Part shown: in pieces, positions 53,035 to 62,015 of the stretch
Layout of the letters: each line of letters starts with the position of its first letter
Numbering within the stretch: the stretch's first letter is position 1
NCBI GenBank assembly: GCA_012798435.1
Contig: JAAZNF010000092.1
Span: forward strand, 62,001 to 126,000
Length of the DNA stretch: 64,000 nucleotides
Direction: 5' to 3'
Source: Myxococcales bacterium
GTDB taxonomy: Bacteria; Myxococcota; B64-G9
The notes under the pieces: model-generated
Database searches by the model: none
What the model was told of the DNA's origin: nothing
The model's input: the letters and a program-made list of their open reading frames with translations, nothing else
Made by a program: the position numbers and the translations under genes

Positions 53035-55467
53035 TCAATCGAAGGTCACCGATAGATCGTGCCAGCCCGGGTCCGCCCCCGGAAAGCGCAGGCGCAGGAC
53101 CTCCGGCCGGGGCCTCTCTTGCGCCAGAGAGGGGTGGCCGGCGAGCGTGGCGGTCGCGGGGGAGAAACCGGACGGCAGCCACACATCGATCGTCTGCGAA
53201 AAGCCGCGGGTGGTGTGGACGCGCGCGTGCAGCGTACGCCGGGCGCCGTCCCAGCTCTCGCCGTCCAGGACGCCGGGGCCCATCAGGATGTGCCGGTTGG
53301 TCCCGAGGATGGCCGGGTGGTCGGGGCGCGGCCGGAGTCTCAGCACGCGCGCCGAGTGCGGCGGCAAGGCGAGTTCCACGACGCCGGAGAGCTCGCCGAG
53401 AAACTCATCGCTCCAGAACTCGTAGGCCAAGACAGGGCCGGCGAACCCGAGCGCGCCAAGATCGATGGGGTGGGCCCGCTCGGCGCCGTCCGGCATGTCT
53501 CGGTAGGGGTTCTGCGAGAGGTCGCGGTTCTGGCCCCAGTGGAAGAGCCCCAGCACCGCCCCGCCGGGGAGCGGCAGGTGCCACACCTCGGGGAACTCCC
53601 GCGCGAAAAGGTCGAGGGGGCGGGCGGTGAGGCCGGTGAGCGGCAGGATGCGGCGGTAGCGATCCACCTGCTCCGGCGTCAGGTTGGCCGCGTCCTCGCC
53701 CAGCGACACCATCCCGCCCGAGAGGGCGGCCGCGCTCAAGAACGCGGTGGCCTCTGCGAGCGTGACGTCGCGGAAGAACACCTGGTCCTGGTGGTTGAAC
53801 CACACCCGGCCGTTCAGCCAGTAGCGCCGCGCCGCCATGCGCACGCCGGGCTTGATGCCCTGGGCCGAGATGCCCCCGCCGCCGGGGTAGCCCTTGCGCG
53901 CGCAGTCCTCGCCGCCCTCCCAGCAGGGCCAGGTGTCCAGGCCGATGCGAAAGCCCTGGCACAAGCCGTAGTTGGGCACGGCCTGGGAGATGTTGATGAA
54001 GTGGATGTCGCTTCCGAGCCGCTCGCGGAAGGCGCGCAGCGCCTGGCGGTAGAGTCGCACCGGCGTCCGCTCGAAGTGTGGAGTGAACTCGGAGAGCAGC
54101 ATGTAGTAGGCGAAGTCGAGCTTCAGGCTGCCGAACTCCCAACCCCGGACGCGCTCGGCGAGCATCTCGGCGTAGGCGCGGACCTCCGCCCGCGCCGGAT
54201 CGAGCGCGTGCATGTCGGCGGGCATGAGCACCTGGCCGTACAGGCCCTTCGGCAAGAACCACTCCGGGTGCTCGCGAAAGAGGCGCGACTCCTCCCGGGC
54301 GCAGAAGGGCGCCAGCCACAGCTCGGGGACGAGCCCGTGTTCTTGGATGCCCGCCGCGACCGGCTCTATGCCGTCGGGAAAACCCGCGCGAACGTTCCAG
54401 TCGCCCCAGGTGTCCTGCCAGCCCTCGTCGAGCTGCATGCTGGAGAGACCGAACTCGCCGAAGGCCTCCTCGAGGCGCGCCGCCGCGTCCAGCAGATAGG
54501 CGGCGTCGAGATCGGTCCGCGGCGGGGTGGTGGTGTACCACGAGTCCCAGCCCGAGAGCGGCGCCGCAGGGAGCGCGACGCGGTGGAACTCGCCCAGCGC
54601 GTCGCCGTAGGCCTCCAGTGCGTCAAAGGGGGAATTTTCCCCAAAAATGAGCAAGGCCGTCCCGCCCATGAGCCGCGCCTCCGCGGGGAGCTCGACCGTC
54701 CAGGGGAAACGCGCCTCGGCCGAAAGATCGGTGAACGGGATGCGGTCTTCGATCGGCCGGGCGGTCTGCGCGTCGGTTCCGAAGGCGACCAGCGGCACCG
54801 CCCAGTCGAAGTCCAGAAAACCGACGAGGTGGGCGATCCCGCTTTCCAGGTCGAGCGCCAGGGCGCTGCCGTTGGAGTAGGAGGAGTAGTCGGCAAGAAG
54901 CAGGTTGGAGGCGGGATCGGAAAGCGGGCGATCTCCCGGCGCAAGATCCACGAAGAAGTCGACCAGCTCGTCGCTGCCGTTCATGAGAATGCGCGCCTTC
55001 GCCGGATCCCGCCCCAGCACGACCGCGCCGTCGTCGCCGGCGGCGACCCGCAGCGGCCACACCCGGCGCAGACGCACCGGCTGCGAAGGCGCTCGAAACT
55101 CGGTGGCGAGGCGAAGCTGGCGGGGCCGATCCGGCTCGAACCGGATGTCCCACTCGACGGCCAGCTGGCTTCCCAGCGTGCCCTGACAGACCAGCTCGCG
55201 CTCCCCGGCACGCCGGCACGAAAGCGCCGAAGGAAGCGTGGTGATCCGGCGCAGCTCGCCCCCCTCCTCGACCTCCGCGGCCGCGTGCAGGCCGATGATG
55301 GCCGCCGGGCCATCCTTCTCGCGGACGTGCAGCGCTCCTCGGTCCTCATCCGCCTCGACGATCAGCGCGCCGGTCTCGAGCCGCGGCGCGGCGGCCGGAG
55401 AGCAGGCGCACAACGCCCAACACGTCCAGAGAAAGAGATTCCTCCAGGCGCGCCGAGAGGCTGCCAT
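53035..55467 (-). CDS. GH36-like alpha-galactosidase, lipoprotein
   Basis: 810 residues from the ATG at 55467, which gives a lipoprotein signal (LCAC, Cys about residue 22). N-terminal beta-sandwich to about 290, then a TIM barrel and a C-terminal beta domain (last 120). Barrel motifs of GH36/melibiase type: SGWDSWYTTTPPRTD near 310, MQLDEGWQDTWGDW near 348, and GSLKLDFAYYMLLS near 452, whose Asp is the expected nucleophile. GLDTWPCWEGGEDCARKGY near 510 probably carries the acid/base Asp. Cleaves terminal alpha-galactosyl or related residues; substrate not proven. Exported and lipid-anchored, so it acts at the cell surface. Convergent with the FG-GAP gene, 21 bp gap. Confidence 0.85.
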   Translation of the reverse strand: MAASRRAWRNLFLWTCWALCACSPAAAPRLETGALIVEADEDRGALHVREKDGPAAIIGLHAAAEVEEGGELRRITTLPSALSCRRAGERELVCQGTLGSQLAVEWDIRFEPDRPRQLRLATEFRAPSQPVRLRRVWPLRVAAGDDGAVVLGRDPAKARILMNGSDELVDFFVDLAPGDRPLSDPASNLLLADYSSYSNGSALALDLESGIAHLVGFLDFDWAVPLVAFGTDAQTARPIEDRIPFTDLSAEARFPWTVELPAEARLMGGTALLIFGENSPFDALEAYGDALGEFHRVALPAAPLSGWDSWYTTTPPRTDLDAAYLLDAAARLEEAFGEFGLSSMQLDEGWQDTWGDWNVRAGFPDGIEPVAAGIQEHGLVPELWLAPFCAREESRLFREHPEWFLPKGLYGQVLMPADMHALDPARAEVRAYAEMLAERVRGWEFGSLKLDFAYYMLLSEFTPHFERTPVRLYRQALRAFRERLGSDIHFINISQAVPNYGLCQGFRIGLDTWPCWEGGEDCARKGYPGGGGISAQGIKPGVRMAARRYWLNGRVWFNHQDQVFFRDVTLAEATAFLSAAALSGGMVSLGEDAANLTPEQVDRYRRILPLTGLTARPLDLFAREFPEVWHLPLPGGAVLGLFHWGQNRDLSQNPYRDMPDGAERAHPIDLGALGFAGPVLAYEFWSDEFLGELSGVVELALPPHSARVLRLRPRPDHPAILGTNRHILMGPGVLDGESWDGARRTLHARVHTTRGFSQTIDVWLPSGFSPATATLAGHPSLAQERPRPEVLRLRFPGADPGWHDLSVTFD

Positions 55468-55637
55468 CCCGCGGGTGCGCGAGCGCGCCGACGCTGACGG
55501 CCCCGCCTGCGCGCGGCAGAGGATCCAGAGGGCTCCCCCCGGGACGGGCAGCGGGACCCGCCGGCCGGGCACGCCAGCCGTCGAACACGCGCGGCAGCGG
55601 AGGCGGGAAGGAGAATGCAATTCAGCCTCCCAGGGGA

Positions 55638-56261
55638 TCAGTGGATCGCGCCGGATTGCGGGAGCACCCCGAGCCCGATCAGCCGCTGCTCCAGGTCGGC
55701 CGGGCCGTTGAACTGGTGCGCCTGTAGGCCCGCCTGCCGGGCGCCCGCCACGTTGGCGGGGAGATCATCCACGAACAGACACGAATTCGCCTTCTCTCCG
55801 GTGCGCCGCACCGCCTCCCGGTAGCCGCGGGGATCGGGTTTCAGGGCTCCGACCTCGAAGCTCAGCGTCGGGTGCGGGATGAGCGAAAGGTGCGAAAAGC
55901 GCGCGCGGCAACAGGCCCAGTGCAAGGGATCGGTGTCGGACAGCAGGCCCACCGGACAGCGCGCAGCCACCCGGGCGAGCAGCGAGGCCATGCCCGGGAT
56001 CTCGGAGAACACGTCGCACCAGCGCCGCGCGAACTCCGGGTAGTCGAGGGGGAGGTTGAACATCCGGCACAGCCGGCGATGGAACTCGAAGGGATCGATG
56101 CGTCCGGTGCCGAAGTCGGAGAACAGCTCCTGCCGGGCGAGCTGCTGGCCGGGGTGAAGCGGGCCGCGCGCATCGACCAGCAGCGGGAATAAACCGCGCG
56201 AAAAGTCCACGTCCACCAGCACCCGCCCCAGATCGAAGATCACCGCGCGCACCGGTTCCAT
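55638..56261 (-). CDS. HAD-superfamily hydrolase
   Basis: 207 residues. Haloacid dehalogenase phosphatase fold: motif I DLGRVLVDVD near 9-18 (Asp nucleophile, followed by Gly-Arg rather than the usual Asp-x-Asp-x-T/V), motif II LLSDTDP near 111, motif III lysine KPDP near 145 and motif IV VDDLPANVAGAR near 168. It acts on small phosphorylated metabolites, unidentified. The second Asp of motif I is replaced (DLGRV), as in a subset of HAD phosphatases. ATG at 56261 has CATGCT 6 nt upstream. Divergent from the PilZ gene. Confidence 0.85.
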   Translation of the reverse strand: MEPVRAVIFDLGRVLVDVDFSRGLFPLLVDARGPLHPGQQLARQELFSDFGTGRIDPFEFHRRLCRMFNLPLDYPEFARRWCDVFSEIPGMASLLARVAARCPVGLLSDTDPLHWACCRARFSHLSLIPHPTLSFEVGALKPDPRGYREAVRRTGEKANSCLFVDDLPANVAGARQAGLQAHQFNGPADLEQRLIGLGVLPQSGAIH

Positions 56262-56267
56262 GGGGCC

Positions 56268-56296
56268 AGCATGCCAAGTTCCGTCCCGCCGTTCAA
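56268..56296 (-). promoter_or_regulatory. Predicted promoter of the HAD gene (leaderless)
   Basis: Minus strand: TTGAAC (56296-56291), 17 bp, CATGCT (56273-56268), 6 nt to the ATG at 56261. No Shine-Dalgarno. Confidence 0.5.
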
Positions 56297-56355
56297 GGCG
56301 CGCGCATGCTTGCGCCCGGGGGCCGGGTTGTGCCATGTTGTGCGGGGGCCGACCC

Positions 56356-56712
56356 ATGGCACCGGATTCCCACAACAGCGCAACGCCCGAGCGCCGCCAG
56401 CACCGGCGCTCGCCGGTCCACGTCCAGGTCCGGGTCGAGCACACCGAGGTGGCGTTTTCCGCCCAGACCGTCAACCTCAGCGCGGGGGGCGTGTTTTTAC
56501 TCACGGAGAAGCGCCTGCCGCCGGGCACCCGCTTGCGCCTGCGCCTGGAGATCCCGTTGCTCACCAAGTATCCCATCCGGGCCGAGGGGGAGGTGGTGCG
56601 CCGGGAGGACGATCCCTGCGGCCTGGCGGTGCGCTTCACCCAGATGGCAGACGAGGATCGTCGGCTGCTCGCCGATCTGGCCGAGCGCGCAGACCACCTG
56701 CTCAAAGAGTGA
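56356..56712 (+). CDS. PilZ-domain protein
   Basis: 118 residues, a lone PilZ domain. RRQHRRSPVHV near 12-22 supplies the RxxxR motif and NLSAGGVFLLT near 37-47 the (D/N)xSxxG motif, which together bind cyclic di-GMP. It would link c-di-GMP to motility, adhesion or polysaccharide output; partner unknown. Start at 56356 is preceded by GGGGG; an in-frame ATG at 56335 would add seven residues. Only 12 bp before the next gene, so probably one mRNA. Confidence 0.85.
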   Translation: MAPDSHNSATPERRQHRRSPVHVQVRVEHTEVAFSAQTVNLSAGGVFLLTEKRLPPGTRLRLRLEIPLLTKYPIRAEGEVVRREDDPCGLAVRFTQMADEDRRLLADLAERADHLLKE

Positions 56713-56724
56713 AAGGAGGACGCC

Positions 56725-57246
56725 GTGGCGCCTCAGTTCGAGATCGACCTGGACCGGGAGAAGATTCGTTATGACAACGAGTGGCTGGGCCGCGAGGAGC
56801 TGGCCGTGCGCATCAAGCGCATGATCGATCAGCAGGACTTCCGCCTGGGCGGGGTGGGCCAGGCGCTGGAGGCCTTGCAGGCGGCGCTATCCTCCGCCCG
56901 GACCCTCAGCGTGAAGTTCAGCCCCGAGGAGCTGGAGCGGTTGGAGCAGCACGCCCGTAGCGCGGGAGTCTCCGGCCCGGCGCTGGTGCGCCAGGCGGTG
57001 CAGGCCTACCTGGCCGCGCAGGCGGCGCCGGTGTCGCTGCCCCCGCCGCGGCCCCTGCCCATCCCGCCGCCGGTGCTCACCGCCATCACCACCGAGCCGG
57101 TAAAACCAGGCGAGGAGGGCGCGGCCATCCCGTTGACCGGCAAGAAGAACGCCGAGCCCGCCAGCGTGGTGGTCGATCCGTCGCTGCGGACCCCACCCGC
57201 GCCGCCCGCCCCCCCGCTGGATGACACCTGGTTCAAGAAGGTGTGA
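56725..57246 (+). CDS. Protein with putative ribbon-helix-helix-like segment and Pro-rich tail
   Basis: 173 residues; GTG start with AAAGGAGG 5-10 nt upstream. Residues about 1-60 are charged and helical. The central segment TLSVKFSPEELERLEQHARSAGVSGPALVRQAVQAYLA (near 60-97) has a strand-helix-helix pattern like CopG/RHH DNA-binding proteins. The last 70 residues are Pro/Ala-rich and disordered. Operon partner of the PilZ gene, so it may be a c-di-GMP-linked effector or regulator; that is a guess. I do not know the family. Confidence 0.6.
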   Translation: MAPQFEIDLDREKIRYDNEWLGREELAVRIKRMIDQQDFRLGGVGQALEALQAALSSARTLSVKFSPEELERLEQHARSAGVSGPALVRQAVQAYLAAQAAPVSLPPPRPLPIPPPVLTAITTEPVKPGEEGAAIPLTGKKNAEPASVVVDPSLRTPPAPPAPPLDDTWFKKV

Positions 57247-57254
57247 TCGGCCGG

Positions 57255-58430
57255 CTAGCGCTCCACCAGCACCGCCTTGCCCATGCCGCCGCCGACGCAC
57301 AGCGAGGCCAGCCCGCGCCGCGCCTTGCGCCGGCGCATCTCGAAGAGCAGGCTGATCACCAGGCGCACGCCGGTGGCGCCCACCGGGTGACCCAGCGCGA
57401 TGCCGCTGCCGTTGACGTTGGTGATGGCGCGGTCGAGCTCCAGGAGCTTCTCGCAGGCCAGGTACTGGGCGGCGAAGGCCTCGTTGAGCTCGATGAGTTC
57501 GACGTCGGAGAGCTTCCAGCCGGCCCGGCCCAGCGCCTTCTTCACCGCCGGCACTGGCCCGTAGCCCATCAGCTCCGGCTCCACCGCGGCCGCGGCGTGC
57601 GCCACCAGGCGGCCCATGGGCGCGAGATTCAGCTCGCGGACCTTCTCGCCCGAGGCCAGCACCACGAAGGCCGCCCCGTCGTTGATCCCCGAGCTGTTGC
57701 CCGCCGTCACCGTGCCGTCCTTCTTGAAGGTCGGCGGCAGGGAGGCCAGTTCCTCCAACGTGAGATCGGTCCGCACGTGCTCGTCGGTTTCGACCACGGT
57801 CTCCTGACCCTTTTTCCCGCTGATGCGCACCGGGACGATCTCCTGGGCGGAGCGGCCCTCTTTGATGGACGCCGCCGCGCGCCGGTGGCTGGTGAGCGCA
57901 AGCTCGTCTTGTGCCTCGCGGGAGATGCTGTACTTCTCGGCCAGGTTCTCGGCGGTCAGCCCCATGATGAGGCCCTTGACGGGATCGGTGAGGCCCTCCC
58001 ACAGGGCGTCGGTGAGCTCGGCATGGCGCAGCCGGTATCCCCAGCGGGCGTTCTTGAGGTAGTAGGGGATGTGGCTCATGGCCTCCACGCCGCCCACCAG
58101 CACGAGGTCGTTCTCGCCGGTCTGGATCTGCTGGGCGGCGAACACCAGCGCCTGCATGCTGGAGGCGCACTGGCGCTGGATGGTCACCGCGGGGGTGGTC
58201 TCCGGCAGGCCGGCGCGAAGGCCGATCACCCGCGCGATGTTGATCTCGTCGGTGCTCATCATGCAGTTGCCGACGATCACGTCCTCGATGGCCTCCGGGG
58301 GCACGTGGGCGCGACGCAGCGCTTCCTTGGCGGCGACGACGCCCAGGTCCGCGGCGCGCAATTTCAAGAACATTCCGCCGAAGTTCCCGATGGCGGTGCG
58401 GCAGCCTTCCAGGATGAACACCTCTCGCAT
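57255..58430 (-). CDS. Acetyl-CoA C-acyltransferase (thiolase)
   Basis: 391 residues, normal thiolase length. Condenses or cleaves acyl-CoA with acetyl-CoA, as in fatty acid oxidation or acetoacetyl-CoA formation. All three active-site segments are visible: QRQCASSMQAL near 85-95 (nucleophile Cys), NEAFAAQYL near 312, GHPVGATG near 345-352 (His) and CVGGGMGKA near 376-384 (second Cys). GGAGGT lies just before the ATG. It has a near-consensus promoter and is convergent with the 56725 gene (8 bp). Whether degradative or biosynthetic is not decidable. Confidence 0.93.
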   Translation of the reverse strand: MREVFILEGCRTAIGNFGGMFLKLRAADLGVVAAKEALRRAHVPPEAIEDVIVGNCMMSTDEINIARVIGLRAGLPETTPAVTIQRQCASSMQALVFAAQQIQTGENDLVLVGGVEAMSHIPYYLKNARWGYRLRHAELTDALWEGLTDPVKGLIMGLTAENLAEKYSISREAQDELALTSHRRAAASIKEGRSAQEIVPVRISGKKGQETVVETDEHVRTDLTLEELASLPPTFKKDGTVTAGNSSGINDGAAFVVLASGEKVRELNLAPMGRLVAHAAAAVEPELMGYGPVPAVKKALGRAGWKLSDVELIELNEAFAAQYLACEKLLELDRAITNVNGSGIALGHPVGATGVRLVISLLFEMRRRKARRGLASLCVGGGMGKAVLVER

Positions 58431-58464
58431 TGCGACCTCCGTAGAGTCGGTTGAAGTGGAGCCG

Positions 58465-58493
58465 ATTGTAGGGGTTTTTACGCGCAGCGTCAA
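58465..58493 (-). promoter_or_regulatory. Predicted promoter of the thiolase gene
   Basis: Minus strand: TTGACG (58493-58488), 17 bp, TACAAT (58470-58465), 35 nt before the ATG. Confidence 0.7.
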
Positions 58494-58569
58494 CTGGGTA
58501 AAGAATCTCTCTCAAAGAATATGCGGTCTGGACGAACGTCTTTTTCTATTGTAAAAACGGGATGATAAT

Positions 58570-58585
58570 TGTGATGACGATCACC
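58570..58585 (+). promoter_or_regulatory. CRP/FNR-like binding site
   Basis: TGTGA (58570-58574), 6 nt, TCACC (58581-58585): nine of ten half-site bases of the TGTGA-N6-TCACA consensus, 24 bp before the ATG of the outer-membrane protein gene. The site overlaps or follows a possible -10 (GATAAT, 58564-58569), so repression is plausible. Regulator identity is inference. Confidence 0.5.
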
Positions 58586-58608
58586 ATGACAAGAAGAAAG
58601 GAGCCGGC

Positions 58609-59190
58609 ATGAAAACCCTCAAGACCTTGGTCGCTTGCTCTGTCCTCCTGTCGAGCGTCGTGGCGTTGGCGCAGGATTCGCAACCCACCTACAGCCGCTA
58701 CCGCACCAACTGGTACATCGGCTTCGGGCTCGGCGGGGGTGGCGCCATCGAGGATGTCGACGGCTCGGTGGTGGAGGAGTTCAGGGGAGGGGTGTCCTTC
58801 ATGTTCAAGGTGGGCGGCGTGCTCAGCCCGGAGTGGTTGCTCGGCTACGAGGTGGGCGCGGTCGGCGTGTTCCAGGAGATCGCCGGGCAGGAATACCAGT
58901 ACACCATCCAGCACCACAACTGTGTGGTCACATGGTTCCCGCTCGCCGACCAGGGGTTGTTCCTGAAGGCGGGGGTAGGCCTGGCCGCGCGCAGCTTCCA
59001 TCTCAAAGACACCCCGACCCAGGACCGGAAGTTCATCACCGGTTTCAACACGCAGCTCGGCATCGGCGTGGAGTTCCAGCTCACGCGCTCCTTCAACCTG
59101 GGTGTCGAGGTCAACTCCTCCGTGAGCGCCCTGGAGGACGAACGGATCGTCAACGACGCCTACGGGATGCTCACCTTCAGCTGGTACTGA
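58609..59190 (+). CDS. Outer-membrane beta-barrel protein
   Basis: 193 residues with a signal peptide (to LAQ near 22) and a barrel of about eight strands (WYIGFGLGGGG, SFMFKVGGVLS, LLGYEVGAVG, CVVTWFPL, LFLKAGVGLAAR, FITGFNTQLGIGVEFQ, FNLGVEVNSSV) ending in an aromatic FSWY. AAAGGAG is 6 nt upstream. It is alone on the plus strand with a CRP/FNR-like site in front. The size fits the OmpW/OmpX-type small barrel; ligand unknown. Confidence 0.8.
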   Translation: MKTLKTLVACSVLLSSVVALAQDSQPTYSRYRTNWYIGFGLGGGGAIEDVDGSVVEEFRGGVSFMFKVGGVLSPEWLLGYEVGAVGVFQEIAGQEYQYTIQHHNCVVTWFPLADQGLFLKAGVGLAARSFHLKDTPTQDRKFITGFNTQLGIGVEFQLTRSFNLGVEVNSSVSALEDERIVNDAYGMLTFSWY

Positions 59191-59302
59191 GCCGCTCCCC
59201 GCTCGACCCGCCACACGGTGGACACGCCCGGCGCGCTGCGAACGGGTGACCGCAAGCGTGGCGGCTGGACGGCGAGTCCTCGTGGCCTACGCTCGGTTTG
59301 TG

Positions 59303-59329
59303 CTGTCAACCCTCATCGGCAGGTATACT
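59303..59329 (+). promoter_or_regulatory. Predicted promoter of the Cys-rich lipoprotein
   Basis: CTGTCA (59303-59308), 15 bp, TATACT (59324-59329). The -10 is nearly perfect; the -35 is weaker and short-spaced. About 95 nt before the ATG; the rest of the gap 59191-59423 holds no recognised gene. Confidence 0.4.
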
Positions 59330-59423
59330 CCGGTCCGTGCAACTTCGCTCGCGGACAGGGCGCTACCGCGGGACTTGCGCTGCATGGGCGCTTGCGGGTA
59401 TTCTCCGGCCTGCGGAGGGAACC

Positions 59424-59951
59424 ATGCGTCGTGCAATCCTTGTTGTCCTTACGCTGGCGTTTGCCGTCGCATCCTGCGGTGAGCCGGCGACGCGGGTGGG
59501 CTCGGTGTGCCAGACGGCCGACCACTGCGGAAAGACCGAGGATAGTTTTGCGCTCACCTGCGACAACAGCATCCCTGGCGGCTCCTGCACCGTGACCCCG
59601 TGTGCCCCGGACGATCCGGCCACCCCGGACGCCGAGGATCGCGCGAGCTGCCCCGAGGGTAGCCGCTGTGTGCGCGAGTGCCCCGCCGGCATGCGCTGCG
59701 ACGAGCTGGCCCGGGAGACGGTGCTGGTGTGCCGGCGCAGCTGCTTCCAGCAGGCCGACTGCCATGAGGTGATCGTGTGCGCGCCGGTGTGCTCGCCGCT
59801 CGACGGAGGTGGCGAGGAGTGCCACGAGGAGTGCAAGAACCAGATGGAGTGCATCCCCTTCTGGGATCTCAGCGCCGCGGAGCTCGCCGCCCAGGACGAC
59901 CCGCCCCGCGCCTGCGTGCTCAAGGGCCGCCACTACCGGCCGGTGCAGTGA
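59424..59951 (+). CDS. Cysteine-rich lipoprotein
   Basis: 175 residues. Lipobox VASC near residue 18; 19 cysteines over the mature chain, spaced like the small disulfide units of the FG-GAP protein at 49840 and similar Myxococcota surface proteins (VCQTADHCG, CRRSCFQQADC, CSPLDGGGEECHEEC). No catalytic motif. GGAGGGA precedes the ATG. Likely an outer-membrane or surface protein of unknown role. Confidence 0.8.
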   Translation: MRRAILVVLTLAFAVASCGEPATRVGSVCQTADHCGKTEDSFALTCDNSIPGGSCTVTPCAPDDPATPDAEDRASCPEGSRCVRECPAGMRCDELARETVLVCRRSCFQQADCHEVIVCAPVCSPLDGGGEECHEECKNQMECIPFWDLSAAELAAQDDPPRACVLKGRHYRPVQ

Positions 59952-60396
59952 TATCTCGCGCGTTACGAAATACATCCCCCTGTCTTTGCTCCCCTTTCTT
60001 GAGGCCCCTTTCCATGGTCATGGTAGCGAACTCCTGAGAAGTCGCAGTTTGTCACTCCGGGCTGCCCAGACTTTGTAGACCTTGCAGCCAGGGTCTCCTG
60101 ATGTGAAGTTTGCGTCTGTCCGCGCCCGCGCTACTGTCATCGCGGCTCACCGCACAATGAAAACGAGAAATTCTCCAGGAAGAGGATGAACATGTCTCCA
60201 TTCTCCTCCCAGTTGCGATTCTCTCTTTGCGCGGTGTCGCGGTGCCGGTGTCGTGGTGCGGTGCCGTGGTGCCAGGGACCCCGGGTTGGGGGACCCCGGT
60301 TTTGCCAAGAGACATCCCCAGCGGAGAAGGGGATCATGGATGCGGTGAACGCCGTGGATATTGTGTACGTTGTACTGCCGTTTCCAGCGAGCCCGC
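59952..60396. other. 445-bp gap, no gene seen
   Basis: Between the Cys-rich lipoprotein and the DUF6599 gene. Contains a low-complexity GGTGCC/GGTGTCG-rich stretch near 60228-60275 and a direct repeat GGACCCCGG (about 60277 and 60291). Short ORFs on both strands lack credible starts or domains. Confidence 0.6.
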
Positions 60397-61272
60397 TCAA
60401 CGGATCTTGGCTGCCCAGCTCTTGGCGGTCTCCGCGTCGGGGGCGCCGGCCGCCCAGCGCAGGACGTTCCCCTCCACCGCCAGCGCGCCGAAGGTGTCGT
60501 CGGGGAGCTTTCCCACCACCGCGCAGTCCTTGGCGGCAGGGAGAGCGAGCTTCTTGGCGAGGGCCTGGCAGGCGGAGAGGGCGGCCGGGGCGGAGGGGTA
60601 CTGCGTCCGGGTGAGGACGATCTCCGCGTCGCCCGCCGCGTACACGGCCAACACCGCCACGGCGCCGGCGGTGAGCAGGGCATCCCCCTCACCGTCGAAC
60701 CAGGTGGTGCGAGCGCACTCGGCGTTCGGCAGGTAGCGGCGCGACCCCTCCAGGGAGCCTTCCGGAAGCCGCGAGAGCAGTTCCGGCATTCCGGGCTTCC
60801 CCGGGAGTGCGGCGGCGGTCTTCTTGGCCAGCAGGACGAGCAGCTCGCGGGCGGCCGCCGGCTCCGACATGGCCACCACCCGCACGAAGTAGCGGTCCTT
60901 GTGGAAGGCCAGCGTGCCGTGGGTCAGCGTGGCGGGCGCTCCAACATCGGGGTGTTCTCCCTTGCTGTTGAAGGCGTACATGCCGAAGGCCTCATTCGGC
61001 CCGCCCATCTGGTAGATCTCCACCGTGGCGCGGCTCGCCCCTTTCTGGTAGCAGCGCACGCCGATCTCGGTGAAGCCGTAGGCCAGGTAGCGCTCGGCGC
61101 CGCCGTCCATGTAGTCGAACAGCCCCTTACCCAAAAACCGCTCGGCCTGTCCGGTGGCGGTGATGCCCTCACCCGGCGCCTCGGGGGGCAGGAAGGCCGT
61201 GCTGTCGGGCCCGCCGGCCGCAGCGCCGAGGAGCGGCGCTGCCAAGAACAGTGGCCATGCAAGGAATATCAT
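60397..61272 (-). CDS. DUF6599-family exported protein
   Basis: 291 residues from the ATG at 61272 (GGGAGGAACG upstream), giving a signal peptide (to about 19); a longer frame is rejected. GLFDYMDGGAERYLAYGF near 48-65 is the motif I associate with DUF6599 proteins of Gram-negative bacteria. The remainder is an alpha/beta chain with no enzyme motif. Predicted periplasmic; function unknown. It runs on the same strand as two other exported proteins (61332, 62016), the first 59 bp away. Confidence 0.7.
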   Translation of the reverse strand: MIFLAWPLFLAAPLLGAAAGGPDSTAFLPPEAPGEGITATGQAERFLGKGLFDYMDGGAERYLAYGFTEIGVRCYQKGASRATVEIYQMGGPNEAFGMYAFNSKGEHPDVGAPATLTHGTLAFHKDRYFVRVVAMSEPAAARELLVLLAKKTAAALPGKPGMPELLSRLPEGSLEGSRRYLPNAECARTTWFDGEGDALLTAGAVAVLAVYAAGDAEIVLTRTQYPSAPAALSACQALAKKLALPAAKDCAVVGKLPDDTFGALAVEGNVLRWAAGAPDAETAKSWAAKIR

Positions 61273-61331
61273 GTTCGTTCCTCCCAACGGATCGACCGCG
61301 GCCGGCCGCGCCGCATTCAGCGCAGTCTCGC

Positions 61332-62003
61332 TCAGTCGCTGGAGTACCTCCACCACAAGCTGGCATGTACGGAATAGCCGCCGCCGTTGATGGTCTGGTC
61401 GAGAAGCGAGATGGGGCAGTACTCGATGCGCGCCTCGACGCTGAGCGACAGGGTGTCCTGGAGTGGCAGCAGGATCCCCAGCAGCGCCCCGAACGCGTAC
61501 CCTTGAGCGTCACCTACCTTGACCACGTTGCCGGTGGAGCCGGCCGGACGCAGGTCGTGGTCGGCCCATAAGCAGGAGTAGCGGTAGCCGAGTCGCCCGC
61601 CCACCAGGAACTCCGGGCCGCGTCCGACCGGGATGGCCCAGATGATGTCGAAGATGAGGCCGGCGATGACGTGGTGGGCGTCTTCGCTCCCCAGCGGCGA
61701 GCCCAGCACCCGGCTGTAGCCCACGTCCACGTTCAGCCGGGCGACGAGTTCGTCCCAAAGCCGTATGGAGCCGAAGAACCCCGCCGTCGGAAACACGAAG
61801 GGATCGACGACGTCCGGCGAGAAGCGCTGCCCGAGATCCAGGCCGATGTAGCTATTGGGGTCCTCGTAGACACGCCGGGCCTGCGCGGGAGCCGAAAAGA
61901 GCAACGCGAGGCCGAATGCGGCCGTAAGACGCAGAAGCCACCCGGAGAAGAGTGGCCGGAGAGGCGCTCGCGCGGTCGCTGCCGGTGCGTTTCTCTTTTT
62001 CAT
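61332..62003 (-). CDS. Outer-membrane beta-barrel-like protein
   Basis: 223 residues. A long basic N-terminus then a signal peptide ending near ARR (about 44). The mature part has strand-like segments (YIGLDLGQRF, FFGSIRLWDEL, VARLNVDVGY, HHVIAGLIFDIIW, FLVGGRLGYRYS, FGALLGILLPL, LSVEARIEYCP, VHASLWWRYSSD) typical of a small barrel, but the end is polar rather than aromatic. GAGGAA is 6 nt upstream. It lies 12 bp from the upstream gene (62016), probably co-transcribed. Confidence 0.65.
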   Translation of the reverse strand: MKKRNAPAATARAPLRPLFSGWLLRLTAAFGLALLFSAPAQARRVYEDPNSYIGLDLGQRFSPDVVDPFVFPTAGFFGSIRLWDELVARLNVDVGYSRVLGSPLGSEDAHHVIAGLIFDIIWAIPVGRGPEFLVGGRLGYRYSCLWADHDLRPAGSTGNVVKVGDAQGYAFGALLGILLPLQDTLSLSVEARIEYCPISLLDQTINGGGYSVHASLWWRYSSD

Positions 62004-62015
62004 GTTGGTTCCTCG

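Noticed and set aside
60228-60275. GGTG-rich stretch considered as a structured RNA
   Set aside because: Low-complexity simple repeat without convincing stems.
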